Assembly: GCF_020085105.1 (NCBI RefSeq)
Contig: NC_058052.1
Coordinates: forward strand, 8,417,733 to 8,481,732
Length of the DNA: 64,000 bases
Direction: 5' to 3'
From: Siniperca chuatsi
Taxonomy: Eukaryota > Chordata > Actinopteri > Centrarchiformes > Sinipercidae
Below, one piece after another: positions 24,360 through 37,699 of this stretch (positions within the stretch are counted from its first letter, which is position 1; the number at the start of each line of letters is the position of its first letter). Position numbers and translations under genes: made by a program. A model generated the notes under the pieces. The model saw nothing but the letters and a program-made list of their open reading frames with translations, ran no database searches and had not been told where the DNA came from.

Positions 24360-26613
24360 TCAGGAGTCATCGCTGGCCCGTTTGCGAGACTGGTCGCCTC
24401 TGGGAAACAAAAAACACACCACATCAGTGACTTAAAGTGAAGTGCACACCCAAAAGCTGTGTTTATATTCACACTGCGACCATCTGAGACTGCAGCCTCA
24501 GAAAACTGACCGTGGGAATCCGTTCATGGAGAGCTCCATCTGTAACTTCTGGTCACGAGCGGCGTAGTCGGGCAGCAGAGACTCCACAGCAGGAGGGTTG
24601 ATTTGGGGAATAAACCCAGAGAAGAGAGCCGGGGCTGACTGGGCCAAATCTGAAAGAGGGAACCACAAATCTATGAAACAGAAGAACATGTGTAGTGCAG
24701 CTTATTCTGAATGCTGGTGGAGAAATAAACTAATATGTCTGTTTTGTTTGCTGTAGTTGAGGCAAAAAGATTACATTAGCTTGCAGCAGAGACGCACGGA
24801 AATGCAATAATACACACAAGATCTTTCTGGCAGCAGAACAGGCAAGGACAATGAAAATAGCACACCTGGTCGGAGGCTGTAGAGGCCTTTAACCACACTG
24901 GCCATTGTAGATGGCTGCACTTGAAAGGGCATGGAATGAGCTTTGATGAGAAGAGCTGAACAAGAAAAAAATAAATAAGTATTTAAGAAGTAATTTGTGT
25001 TAGCAAGGAATCAAGTCTTCTGTAGGTGCAGCTTCCACGTCCCGAATCACAAATCCTGTGCTTTCCAGGATGACAGACAGCAGCACAATTAGCTGAGTTG
25101 CCCTGGATTTGGGCAAAGGAAGGTTTTTTTCTTAACCAAGTGTAGGTGACAACTTTTGTTACACATTCACAATTACAACAATTTTCAAATGTCATGACAG
25201 CCATCAGGGCTTCAAATGAAGCAATACACTCACGCATCAGTGTGTTCACATGTTTTTCTGCAACGTGATCAGCAAACAGCTTCATCAGATCCTCTCTTAG
25301 GTCTCTGTTCAGTTTTGACTCGATGTAGAACTTGTTCTGAAAACATTTATACGAAAGTGAATACATATACACCCCAGCACACGGCTATGCTTGGTTTCAA
25401 GGAATGTGCTAGAAATTTCACTTAATATGTAGACCAAGTTCTACATTGTCTTTAAAACAGATATTTAACGAAAAAAGACTTATGAAAAATATTCCTACCA
25501 AGTACATAAATACAGGAACTATACATTGAAGAGAAGCCGTGTATTGTGTCAGCGCAACGTTGAAGTTCTCAATGAAGATCTCAGGCGGGCTGGCCTGGAA
25601 ACCAATAATAAAAGTGTTTTTTTTAATTTTATAGTTTCTGTATGCGCCGTATATAATTTTTTCTTTGTATTTGTATTTCCTTACTTGTAGATGGGAGGAA
25701 ACCTGTTGCAGATGACTTGTTATTTTTAATGTCAAATCATTGTAGAGCAGCTCAGAGTGCTGCTGACAAACACACTTGTAGACGTAACTAGGAAAACAAA
25801 GCAGAAGAGAAACTCAGACCAGTACAGAACCACAGTATTTCAGATTAACTAAGATTACCAGTGAAGCATATGGAAACTTTATGGGGGCTCCTCAGTGCAA
25901 CAGAAATCACATACTGTAGATCAATCTGGCTCAGCTCAGGTGTGTTTTTCAACATCACGTTACCTGTATATCTGTGCATAAGAAACAGAGATGTGGTCTG
26001 TGGGATTTTGAATCAACAAACGGTCGATTGCCTTCTCCAGGTTTGGCCAGTGGTTTTTTCGGTAGTCTTCTACAGCCATTGCATTCAGAACTAAGTGAAA
26101 AGAGGAGACCTGGTTAGGTTTCAATGATCTGTTATCAGGCCCTTGATTCTGGTCAAAACCATTAGGCCTAACAGACTGTCGGTCTGCTGCCAAGAGCACC
26201 AGTCTTCACACATTAGTAATATTGCAGCAGGCCGAGCTGCTGAGTGACTACAGGATACAGGCCCTGCTGTCACGGTGTCTGCTTTAAGAGAACTTACGGA
26301 ACTTGGAAGTAGAATCGAGGGTGAATTTTCCCTCGACAGCGACTGGCGGAGCCGTGCAGTCAGTCTCGCTGACTTCGCTGCTCTCACTGCCTGAATCCGA
26401 GTCCATGAACTTTGACCCCCCGGTGCTGCCTGACCACACTTTTGCTCGTCGAGTCAAAGGTTCTCCTCCCGGCACCGGTAGACACACGGGCTGCGGGACC
26501 GACAACTGGCTTGTCAGATACGTGCGGACTTTACTACTGCTGCTCGCACAATAGTTGTGGTTATGGTCGTCTTTTATGTCCAAACTATCATCTTCCATGG
26601 CCTCCATTTTCAT
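24360..26613 (-). CDS. cacul1: CDK2-associated cullin domain protein 1 (CACUL1-like)
   Basis: Cullin-repeat protein; mammalian CACUL1 associates with CDK2 and promotes G1/S progression. Eight exons: 26613-26298, 26090-25964, 25787-25685, 25594-25499, 25336-25234, 24955-24866, 24649-24511, 24399-24360. Phases agree throughout and total 1014 nt (337 aa). The acidic, poorly conserved N-terminus [20 protein letters not shown] is followed by the cullin-like region: [89 protein letters not shown], and the terminal [12 protein letters not shown]. The conserved blocks match human CACUL1 (about 369 aa) closely. Start: the first methionine of an MKMEAM cluster; the frame is open further upstream without support. 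Human CACUL1 lies at 10q26, not next to MYPN, so linkage here is notable. Confidence 0.9.
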
Positions 26614-26759
26614 AACCGGTCCAAGCCTGGCGTCACTAGATAAACATTTCGGATAACAAATAAGGATAAAGACAGAAACTGTCAAACATCTTTGGTGGTG
26701 TCCATCTCGGTTTTGCTGTTAGTAACTCTTATTTTACGACACGTCGTATCACCGGAAAG

Positions 26760-28481
26760 CTGAGGGGAAACAGGGAAATGTAGTTTTAAAGACTTTGGCT
26801 AAACAAAGTCCCTAGGCTTTGTTTATGTAAACCTTATTCAGCTGGACCGTGTACAACTGTTTAAAGAGTAAATATTAATGAACCAACTGTTAATAGACTC
26901 ACTAGCTTGATATTTCAGCTAAATTAAAGGTAGAAACCTCATATTACTGTAATACGCATGCGCAAAATAGGACCGCTTAGCGACAGTATTCCAAAATCCG
27001 TCCCCTTTTAACGTTAAATCAGTACAAACTGTACTGTATTTCTGTTATAAAGACACTTTTCTTCAGAATATAACAATGTTGAAGTGTGACTCGTCTCTCA
27101 CAGAAACCCTCTCACTCTAGTTACACACTCTGTAAAGCGGAATGAGGAACAGGGTGAGTTCAGCGGCGCTAGGTGGCGCACTACTCGCGTCTGCACCATC
27201 AAATTGAAGATGGCAAAAGTGTGTATGAAATAACAGAAATGAGTGGTCAGTGTTGGTTTTTTTTTTTTGGTTTTTTTACTGAGAACCCCAGAAGAAATAA
27301 CAACTAATATGATGTAAAAAAAAATCTTATTTCTTAAACAGTAAACAAAACATTACCTTGTAAATGGTATGTGAATTATGTTGGTGTAGACATTTATCCG
27401 TTACATTGGCTCAAATATGTCTATCTACCAACACTTAATCTTTACAGGCACCAGACTCCTCTGTATAATAAAAGAAATTGCTTTATATTCTATGAAAAGT
27501 GACATGGGCAACAAAACCTGTTTTATATATAGGGAAAAAAGTGCCATTTGTCAATGTAAATTCACTGAATATATTCCTAAGACTTAATATTACAACTTAG
27601 TATAACTTTGTACAGATAAAAACTATCATCTACTCTTTGATGAGTATGTCTCACATCGAAGTATAAAAATATGAGGCTTGACCGTAAAAAGTAGCTGCCA
27701 CATGTCAGAAGGAACACCTTGTCAATTGTTGTATTTTTTCCAAGATTGAAATGACAGGTTAAACATACAAAGCTTATGACAACGTAGGAGCGTGTTGATA
27801 AAGTGTTCTTTGGTCTAAAATTAAAGAGTACTGTTTTTCTAGCATTTACCCCCATGAAAGGGCAGAGCTGAGTTTTTTATATTGCAAGTTAGACAGTGTG
27901 TTCAAGTAAACCATCTGAAGACATATGTATGTGTCTGAAACTCATAGTACCCACTATTTAGCAGGCAGTAGGCTTACATATTTACGTTTCCCAATGGTAA
28001 CATGAACCAACTCTAAAACACATCATTAGACCACAGCTGACATGACACTATGGACCGAGACATTTGATGTCTTTGCTTAAAATGACTGCAATTAAGGAAT
28101 TAAAGCTTAATCTAGTGTTGCATTCATGGTACGCTGCAGTAGATGAGAGCTTCAGCTGCATTTCTGAAAATGTGAATGCAAAATGAGAGAAGCACATGGA
28201 AAGACATCCTAAAAAAGAAAAAACAACTACTGCATTCTATTTAGTAAGTAGTATACAGTATGAGGTTTCAGACACAATGCATGTGACCAAACTGGGCATA
28301 GAAAGAAAAAAAGAAAAACAAGGAAAAAAATACTTCCTGCATATTCACACAAAGTTGTCACGCAATTTCATCTTTATGAAAAATAATAGTAAGGTTGATG
28401 AGTCAAAAATATACGAAACATATATATATATATATATATAAAAAAAGACAATTAGTGCTTTGTCGACTGGGTACTTTACAT
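26760..28481. other. Intergenic region between cacul1 and sirt1, including sirt1 3' UTR
   Basis: No coding exon found. The first few hundred bases are the upstream flank of cacul1. The part adjoining 28481 is presumably sirt1 3' UTR and includes a (TA)n run at about 28421-28440 and A-rich tracts. Confidence 0.4.
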
Positions 28482-31400
28482 TTAAAGGTGTGTGGTGCTC
28501 TGAGTCTTTTCAGAAGTATTGTCTGTCTGCACACTCGATGTGGCTTCATTGGCTAAAGTGTGTTGTATTGTGTCTCTGAGGCATGTCTCTTCATCCGCTG
28601 CTAGCGTGCCGGCTTCCTCCGGCTCGCTGTCTTCTTCTACCCCATCTGCACTGCATTCAGACTCATCACTGTCACTCCCACAGGAGCTCGACGTCTCATC
28701 TTCAGAGTCAGAGTAAACCTCCGCCCCATGGAAGATATAGTGATTTGGTGCTTGAAACAGGTACTGGCCTGCTGTGGGAAACAATACAAACAAGTTACAG
28801 TGCAGAAATCAATATCTGGAGAAATGCTATCATTGTATATCTATGTGCTATCTACTCTATGTCTTTGGCATTTATAATTATTTGGATTAGCAAGTATTTG
28901 CATGTATGAGGGGAAAAAAAACAATATTGTTGAGCGTTGATTAAACGCACCTATGTCTCACTTTCAAATATATCAAAATATATTTGTTAATTATAGTAAA
29001 CAGTGTTGTTCTCTCTACCATGGTCTAAAGCTTACTCTCAAGGCGTTTGCTGATTGGACTTCTGTTGATTCGACTCATCCAGCATCGTCTACGAAATTCA
29101 AGGTTGGAGGTTTGGCTCTTTACTTCAGAGGCCTCCTCTTTTGGTGTATCTTCTGCTGATAACTCTGAAGGCTCAGCCGTCTCTTCACTGGGACACTGAG
29201 CATTTGGACAAGGCTCTGGAGGTGTAACATTATTACCAGCAGTCTCTGTGACATTCGGACTTTCTGTCTCCTCTGAAGGCTTAGTTACTGAGTCTGTACT
29301 GTGCTGCTTCTCCTGAATTGCATCGCTGGAAGCAGGCAAGGCCTCGCTTGGTGGCTGTTCTGGTAACCGAGGGGGTTTCTCTGTGATCTCAGTGAGTTTT
29401 ACAGTGTTGTAGCAGAGCTGCTCAAAATCTCCACCCAAGCGATGACAGAGCTCGTTGACAATGACATCACAGTCCCCAAGTAGCTCCACATCAAAGTTGA
29501 GGTGAGGCAGCTGCTCCCTATTGATCAGGACCTGAGGCACTTCATGAGGAATGGAGTCTGGATGGGATGAAGAGAAAAACGGTTACGTATTGTATGTTTG
29601 GATTTACTACAAGCACAACCGAAACATATTGCATGCATCTTACAGAAAACAAAAATCCATTTATCTGAATAAAACATACTTGGGATGAGGGCAACTGGTC
29701 GGACTTTAAGTGAAGAGCCAATGACAATCAAGAGGTCCACCTCATCTTTATCCTGCTTCATAGCTCTGTGGAACATTTCTGGAAGATTCTCTCCAAAGAA
29801 GACAATGTCAGGTTTCATGATTGCCAGGGGAATATCTGGACACCGTGGACAATGAGGGACAACCTACAGGACGAATTTATATTATTAGCATTATAACAAA
29901 ATGTTGTGTTAAAGGAATGCCATGCCAAATTTTATCTTTATTTTGATAGGGGTTTCATGTCTATAATATCCACAATACTAGCCAATGTCCTCAAAGTAGG
30001 CAGCTATACCACCCTGATTTACTCCCACAATCGACTGACAGTCGTACATTGATGGATGGTGCAAAATCTTTGGGGAATGATGCCTGGGGGTATTCACTAC
30101 AGTCAGTTTGTGCTGGAGCTGAAAACCACATGTCACATTTTAAAACATGTTCATGACATATAAAAAAACACCCAAATTACAAAAGAAATAAGGAAATTAA
30201 ATAAAAGAACACACATTTTCCTTCGTACACCTGGTGGTATCTAGTTAAGCAAATAGTTTTGGTGCTGAATGAAAAGGATTTCAAGTATCTGCTGCTGCAA
30301 CTACCACTGCAAACCCAATACAAGGGAGGTACGGTAAATGACATTTCAAAAAGTTTCTTATTTTTAATTTAGATGAACGAACTTGCTACAAGCATTATTT
30401 ACATTATGTTAATGAGAATGGACAGACTGCTTGAAACACCTTTTCACTATAATTAATACAACACGACCACTACGATCTCAAAATTGACTGTAGAGTTAAT
30501 GAAACTGGTTAATGCTTCCAGTCACAATGTTTTAACTGCAGCATGTCTGGACAATACTGATGACACTAATATAGATTTACAATATGTTGTAGTTGCATGA
30601 AAAACAATAAAGCACTACAAACACTACTGAAGTGATTCCCAAATGTTTTCTGTCACGCCCTTAAATGAGCATCAATTTCCTTTTTTTGCCATCAAAAGTC
30701 TGTCCATCTTGAACTTTGCACGTCTATTTGAAGTCAAAAAAATCTTGGCATCCTAAATCTTGACAACCTTGCTAGCATCAGAGCATTGTTGTTGTTTTTT
30801 TTTTTAATAATTCTTAAAATTCATAAAAAAGAGATTTTGACTTCTCTGAGCAGGAAAATTACAGGTGGAGCTCATAACAATGGCTCCCTTCCAGCAAATA
30901 ATGCAAACCAATGCAAATTAAAAATGTGTTTGCTGTGAAAAGGGTCAATTCATCTTTAGTTTTACTCCAAATTACTCCTCCTGGTCATATTTGCCCCACC
31001 CCTGGAATGACTCTGTACCGCTCCAGCTTTGGCACCAGTGCTAACACCAAGTTTCATACACAAGATCTCATAAACACAGCAAATGTACACAGATTAGCTT
31101 CTTGGGCCCTGCAAGATTCTTCACTGGAAGTTGCTTGTTAAAGTTGTTGATAAAAATCTCTTCACAGTGTCTTGTGATAATGCGGTATCCAATAGCGCAT
31201 ATAAATATGTTATCTTGGATCAGTTTGTAATGGATAAATACCTGGTTAAAGATGTCTTCCCTTATAGCCTCACAATCCTCTTTGTGTTTACAGACGAGAC
31301 AGGATGCAGTTGCAAACGACCCTGAAATAAAAGTTAGTAATGACCTTTCATCATCACCATGGACAGAACTATATAAAAAAAATAAGCAAGATCCATCTAT

Positions 31401-33670
31401 TGGCTGTATCACTTACCATGACACTGGATAATCCGCTGGACTCCAGCCACTTGTTCTAATGTATCAATGTTTTGTGTGTAATTGCGCAGCAGCTTCCTCT
31501 GCTTATCCAGCATAGATATGAATTTGTGACAGGGTGAAGGCTGGAACTGACCAGGGTAGATCTCCTATAACACAGAGAATGCATTCAGCACTTGTGGACT
31601 AAATCTAAAGCTTGCTATAGGCATGCATATCACCCAGTTTTATGCCAGATTCAAGTTAAACAAGATTCCTCTTAAAAACACATCGTAAACACCAAATATG
31701 TTTTCTACACACAAGGGTCTTGTGTACCATATATACTACAGACTTATTTGTTCATAGACCTTCTTCATGCAAAGGGCATATGTCTCATCTATGTGCTCAA
31801 GGGTAAACACTGTATCTCTGTATCTATGCATGATATTATCTCTGTAGCACCTTGCAAAGGTTTATGCGAGCATGTTTAGTTTTGAATACATATGTTTATT
31901 ATCTTATCACATCATACACCAGACACCAGGACCTTAGTTGGTGTTTTTGATGTATTGTTATCAACTTTGATTTGCACAAAAGCAAGTGGACACAATGAAC
32001 AAACCTTAGCAAACTTGAAAAAGGGTCTTGGGTCCCGTCTGAAGTATTCAATGTCAAACATAGCTTGAGGGTCTGGAAGATCGGGAAAATCTACAGCAAG
32101 CCGTGCATAAATTCCATCTCTGGAACGAAAGTCTGGTATTCCACATGAAACTGACACCTAAAAAAAAAAAAAAAGCATACAAGCATTCTGACTTAATAGC
32201 ATGAACACTGGTAATATGTCTTCACTCAAACACGTGGTAACTCAAATAGTACAACTGTATAATACTCTGTAAATGCATACCCCAGCACCAGTCAACACAA
32301 GGATCCTTTTACTTTCATGGAGTAGCCTGACCACATCTTCTAAGGTGTTGATATCCTTCCGCTTCTTTCTTTTTGGAGGTTCTGAGATGTTGATGATGAT
32401 CTGCCACAATGTCATGTCATCTAAATCTGGTGGGAGTACAGTCTCAGGCAGCAAATCCCTCAGAATGGTCCTTGGATCGGTCTCTCTGATGTGTTGCTGG
32501 ATGAAACTGTAGGAACCTGTCCAAGAATACAACATCTCAGCATGGGTTGTATTCCAAAATGTATATGCTGTGTCACTGCGTGCAATTATAACGTAGTTTA
32601 AACAATTTCCTACTTACTTAATACATAATATCAGAGGAGTAGCTAAGAAAAGCTGCTCCAGGCAAGGTTTTTGCCAAATGCTACTCAAATGCACTTAGTT
32701 ACCTATTTGCGGTTGAGGAGTCCAGTCGCTGGAGCTTGCATGTGAGGATCTGTCATCTTCGTCATTCATGTGGTCCGGTGTGACAGCCAGACCGTTGGAG
32801 GGGAGATCGTCATGTCTAAGAAAATCTGAGCACAGAAAATTTTGGAAAATTAACAAATAAAACTAGAGATAAGTGGCGTCTATCTCTAATAACCACTACG
32901 ATCAGTTACAATCAATACCCATGTCAACAACGTCAGTGTGGTAACTTTAACATTAACTTAAGTGAATGTTAGTGGGAAAGAGATGTAACGTTAACCCGGC
33001 TAACAAATGCTAAGTTGCTATCAAAGTTTATGTTTAACTTTGTGCCGTGGGAGAATGAAGTTAAATCCCCACAAGATGTAGGACAGGCAGTTTTCTCTTT
33101 CCTTCATAGCGTTAACTAAAGAAAAGTTAAAGCTGCCGTCTTGCGAAGCACACACCTCTCAACACCCACACGTCTTTACTGTGTTTACCGTTAGCTAACT
33201 AACGTTAACTTATCTTCGCTTTCAAACTCGCCGGCTAAGTTGGTAAAACAAGCACTTTAACTGTATGTCGCGTAACATTAGCTAACTACTTAAAGCTTTG
33301 TTAAATGTCCGTCTCATTTCATACCAGCACCCTCCTCAGTTGTCCCAAGTACAGCGCTATCGTCTAGTTTCACAACTGGTTTGTGCGGCTCGGAGACCAG
33401 CAACCCCAGTCCATTGTTGTCTCCGCCTTGCGCCGCTGGGGCCTGCTCTACCGCCATCACCGGCTTTGCTTCCTTCTCCGCTGGCTGCGCACAATTCCCC
33501 GCCGCCTCCCAGCTCTCCGTAGCCCCAGAGACGCATGAGAATTTATCTGCTTTTGCGACTTTGAAACCGTAGTTAGTCACCGGACTGATTTTCGATCTTT
33601 TCGCGGCAGGTTCTTCCATGTCGGAGGCGCCTGAAAAGGCCGTTCCGAGACTGTTCTCTCCGTCCGCCAT
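28482..33670 (-). CDS. sirt1: Sirtuin 1, NAD-dependent protein deacetylase
   Basis: Nuclear NAD+-dependent lysine deacetylase. Nine coding exons: 33670-33325, 32825-32703, 32516-32281, 32157-32005, 31564-31417, 31321-31242, 29863-29680, 29557-29036, 28771-28482; 2082 nt, 693 aa, phases consistent. Start [10 protein letters not shown]. The catalytic core contains [20 protein letters not shown] (NAD-binding GAG...GIPDFRS), YTQNIDTLE, the catalytic histidine in [12 protein letters not shown], two zinc CxxC pairs (CLVC in exon 6, CPRC in exon 7), and FGENLP and [14 protein letters not shown]. The C-terminal ESA-like segment [20 protein letters not shown] is followed by an acidic serine-rich tail. 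The C-terminus after the core is shorter than in mammals (747 aa in human). Exon 4's acceptor follows an unbroken poly-T run. No break seen. Confidence 0.96.
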
Positions 33671-34465
33671 CTTCAGCCCGCAGAGCCGCTGAGCAGATCC
33701 TTCCTCTCGGACAGCTGGCTCATTTGCATAGCGCACGTGACTCCTTCTCCACCAGTAGTCGCGGCTGGAACGTCCCCTTTTTACGTGGGTGACATAAAAC
33801 CATAACAAAATATTGCTGCCTTCAAACACTGTCAGGTGAATTTTGAGCAAAGGTACGCGCTAATTAAGGGCCGCACAAAGTTGTGAGTAAAACGCAGAAG
33901 TTACACTTTTCGATAATAGCATGTGAGCCATGCCAATCAATATCTTTTATAACATTTGTATTACATGTGGACGTTGAAGTTTTATTTACAACCTCAATTA
34001 CATGCCTCCTGCAAATTTATCATTTTCATTTTGCCTCATACGCTACATGATATGTAGCCCAGTCATCACAGTTTATCACAGAGTAATTTAATTTGTTTTC
34101 TAATTACTTAAGGCTACCTTTGCCTTTATTTTATGCTCGAAATTTCGACTAGAGTGGGAGCTTTAGTAAGACACTTGAATGCAGCACACGTCATATGATG
34201 AAAAGGGACCACTGAATTTCCCCCATAACTCAGGAGAGATCTCCCTTGACAATGTTAACCATTTGACAGTCTCGCCATTGATTACCCAAAGCTAGCTGAA
34301 AAAATAACAAAGAGATCAACTTTGAGAATAGTGTCAGTGAGTGACCCGCAGCAGCGAGGGGGAGCCCATCAACGACCCTTGAACCGACAGCTGTTATCCA
34401 GGAGGATTGCAGATATTCAAGCGGCTCCGTTACAAGAAACCATACACATTTCATAACAGTTTTTT
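33671..34465. promoter_or_regulatory. Divergent sirt1-dnajc12 intergenic region
   Basis: About 800 bp between the divergent start codons of sirt1 (minus) and dnajc12 (plus). It must contain both promoters and 5' UTRs. GC content is raised next to sirt1 and falls towards dnajc12. No individual element is called with confidence. Confidence 0.5.
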
Positions 34466-37400
34466 ATGGAGGCTGTTTTGAACTGCAAACCAGAGGACTT
34501 GGAGGATTACTACGGGTTATTAGGATGTGATGAATTGTCGTCGGTAAGTTCTGGCCAGTGTGTTTAAGGATCGGCCTATTTGCTGGGTGACATAATGATT
34601 GTTTAGATCTACAAAACCAAAACATCAGTGCTTCAGAAGTGGAAGGTAACATAAAATGCTGGATGTACGCCAACGATCAGCAACCTGTAAGTTGTACAAC
34701 CAAAAGATTCATGAATTATATATCCTCCAGTGGTTAGTCTGAACCAACAGATACCTGTTGATGCTTCAGCAAAAGATGTCAGAGTCGTGCGTCATCCAGT
34801 GTCTGTGTTGGTTGCGTCACAGTATTTGTACTTAATAATTAATTCTTCAACATGTCTACATGTATAACTAAGTGTAATACACGCTAAGCAGAATAACCTA
34901 TGTTCATGTCGCTAACAGTACAAAGTCTGACAACAGTAACATTAAAAATGTATACATTGTCAAAGCAACAATAAGAACAATATTTGTGTCACACCAGCAG
35001 TAAGCTAATGCATGTTAAGGCCTCAAAATAAACTGATCAGTATGAATTTCAAGATAGCATAAAATAGACCAGGTTCAGAAAATCACTGTTATATTTCCCT
35101 TACATACTGTATGTAAGACTGATTTGTTTTGTGGCCTCTTAGTCACACAGAAATGTGTGTAAATTTGAAAGTGTTTTACCACAGTGAATAATGTCCTTTA
35201 AAAATACAATAAGTGACTGATTCCTAAATTTCAAATATTTAGATTGGCAAAAGTAGACCTACATTATATTTATTTAATCTTTTGCCTTGCAGACTGAACA
35301 GATTCTCAACGAATACAAGATCCGAGCCTTGGCATGTCACCCAGACAAACACCTAGACAACCCAAGAGCCGGTAAATATGTGGACCATTGCTGTGACACA
35401 AGTGTATATTTAACAGGAACTTTCAAATGCTGACAAATATAAAGAATGTATCATAAAACATTTTCTATAGCCAGAAGTGTGATTTTATTTTCACTACCTT
35501 TTTTGAATGATTTTTTGATTTTCTTACTTGTGTACCCACAAACAGTTAATGCCTCTTTCTGATGTTGTGACTTCAAAGCAAATTATGTTAATGGAGAGCT
35601 GCTTACAAGTGCATGCAAAGAAGAGGGTATTTACTTCTCCTAATTCGGTAAGCATAATGTTCCATCTTAGACCCTGCTATTTTCTTTCTTTCTGACAGTG
35701 GCAGATTTCCAAAAGTTGCAGGAAGCCAAAGAGGTTTTATGCAATGAAACCAAAAGAAAAAACTATGACCTCTGGAAAAGAAGTGGAGTTACTATTCCAT
35801 TTCATGACTGGCAAGCCTTGAATGACTCTGTAAAAACTGTATGTAATGTCTTTACTTTTGTATTGACTTTTCAAAATACGGTGTAATCTGTGTAACTTAG
35901 AAAGCCTGGTGATATATATTGGTCATCTGTTTGCAGTCAATGCACTGGGTTGTGAGAAAAAAGACGGAACCGATGTTGGAGGCCTCAAAAGCAGAAATCC
36001 CTGACACTTCCCAAGCAGAGGACCTTCATTCTGAGCAAGAAGCACCAAAGATCCCTTCATATGATGCCATGCCATCCTCAAGTAAGCAAATTTCAAAATG
36101 TTCTCAAAGTAATGGAAAATATGGAGACCCAATTTCTTTTAATTGTTGCTTCTGAAGTGCAAAACACAACATCTAAAATAAAATAAAAAATATGAGCATG
36201 GAAGTGGCCAATTAGGGCATAGAAATCCTGGTTTTTAACAGTGCCTCTAGCATCCTTATTGCTGTAGGATTCAAAAATTCACTGCCTTCTATATTCAGTG
36301 ACAGTATTTCATGGGCAGAAAAAGACATTCTAACATTTGCTAACTTGTTTGACAATGGAGCACTTGAGGTACCCAGCTCACAATTCTACAGATTTTTGCA
36401 ATTAAGAAGCTTTATTCTGTCGACCCAGCAAACTCTGGAGGAACCAAAGTCCTCTGTAATAGAAAAAAACTTGTCCTCTGCCAATACTGAGGTGCTGTAC
36501 GGGGAATTTTTGGTGTTTGGGGGTAGACTTGCCTGTGGAGTGACCCCATGCCATGTATTGCTTGTGGAGTGTCCCCACTGTTTGCAGACTTGTTAATATT
36601 CATTTACTTTTGTAATTATTTTTGTCTGTAGCTGCGCCCCTGGCATTGTTTTGTTTTTATTTTTGTTTTGTTTTTTTTGTCCTGTTTGTCTTGCCCTGCC
36701 CTGTCTGAGGGTATCCCACATACATATAAAAAGCGTACACATAGTACTGATTCTCACTCCGTGTGGGAGGGTTTGGGAGAGGGCGCGGTCCTCACAGCGA
36801 CCCAGCCCCACCTCTGTCGGAGAGAACACCTTTGCAAATCCAGGGGTGGGTGGTAATGTACTGTATCACACTATATTGTGTCTCTTGCACAGTTCAAAAA
36901 ATAAAAACTACTATATACAAAAAATAAATAAAAATTCACTGGCTATGCAGAACTGGTGCCTCTTCCATTCACATAGGTAGGCTATGTTTCTGCCCTAAGG
37001 TCACACCAGAAAAAGCAGTCCCTACTGGATGGCTAGGAGGGAACACCAAGCAGAAACCACATGCAAAAATGACAATTATACAATGCTGCATTTCCATAGT
37101 GTCAGGAAATCGCCTGCAACTCTAGATGTAACCAGCTCACTATGACTACTTTTTTTCTTTTGACCAACCCTCCCTTGATAAAGCTGATTCACCAACAAAA
37201 TGCACTATAAGGTTGCCTGTGTAGACAAATGTGCAAAGTTCGAAGTCAGTCGAAACCTTGGTGACAAGCAGGATAATGTGGGCCTGGTGAGGCCATTTAG
37301 CCATTGAATAACAACCATTTATGAAGTCTTAAGTCTTTTATTAAAATGTTATTAAATGAGCCTCTAGCTGGGCTGTTGTGGTAAAAATCCCAGTCATGAC

Positions 37401-37699
37401 TTCATGAGAGGTTCGTCACTAGTATATTATTATTGTTAAGCAAATACTTGTTATATAATGTGTATTACACTCTAAAATGTTAATTTTGTATTTCCTCAGC
37501 AGGTCTGAACTATTTCTTTTCCATTCATTATTTGCTATGTACCACCAAGGAGCATGTATTGTTTACACAGTATTAAATCCGATAAAATTAACGGACTTTT
37601 TATCATCACTGTTTAGGTGATTACTGCCATCGACGTTTCCGTTGGGCTGCTGACTCGCCATCTAGTCTGCTGCAGAGGTTTAGAAATTATGAAATATAA
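34466..37699 (+). CDS. dnajc12: DnaJ homolog subfamily C member 12
   Basis: J-domain co-chaperone that in mammals acts with HSP70 on the aromatic amino acid hydroxylases. Five exons: 34466-34543, 35293-35371, 35699-35838, 35937-36081, 37617-37699; 525 nt, 174 aa. Start MEAVLNCKPEDLEDYYGLLG. The J-domain has the HPDKH motif in exon 2 and ADFQKLQEAKEVL in helix III. Then WQALNDSVKTSMHWVVRKK and a variable acidic linker. The last exon is only 83 nt: it enters in phase after TTTAG and encodes HRRFRWAADSPSSLLQRFRN then YEI-stop, matching the human C-terminus RFRW...FRNYEI. The last intron (1.5 kb) contains a collapsed unit of the 7SL repeat. Slightly shorter than human (198 aa), mainly in the linker. 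No break. Confidence 0.93.
36330..36910. other. Unassigned segment in dnajc12 intron 4
   Basis: Non-coding sequence with a TATAAAAAG string near 36725 and an AATAAA near 36900. It differs in base style from the surrounding intron and could be a repeat fragment; no family recognised. Confidence 0.3.
36936..37491 (+). repeat. Collapsed partial unit of the 7SL tandem repeat, inside dnajc12 intron
   Basis: Bases 36936-37010 match the unit at about 40565-40635, and 37007-37491 match about 41024-41503. The roughly 400 bp between those blocks in the full unit is missing, as is the 7SL gene itself. The junction lies at a short shared CAGAAA. Same orientation as the array. Confidence 0.85.

Noticed and set aside
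30900-31160. 76-aa plus-strand frame in a sirt1 intron
   Set aside because: No similarity recognised, antisense to sirt1 and without splice or promoter context.
36600-36910. Possible solo LTR (TATA-like string followed by AATAAA)
   Set aside because: No clear terminal TG...CA pair or flanking target duplication could be identified; left as an unassigned segment.
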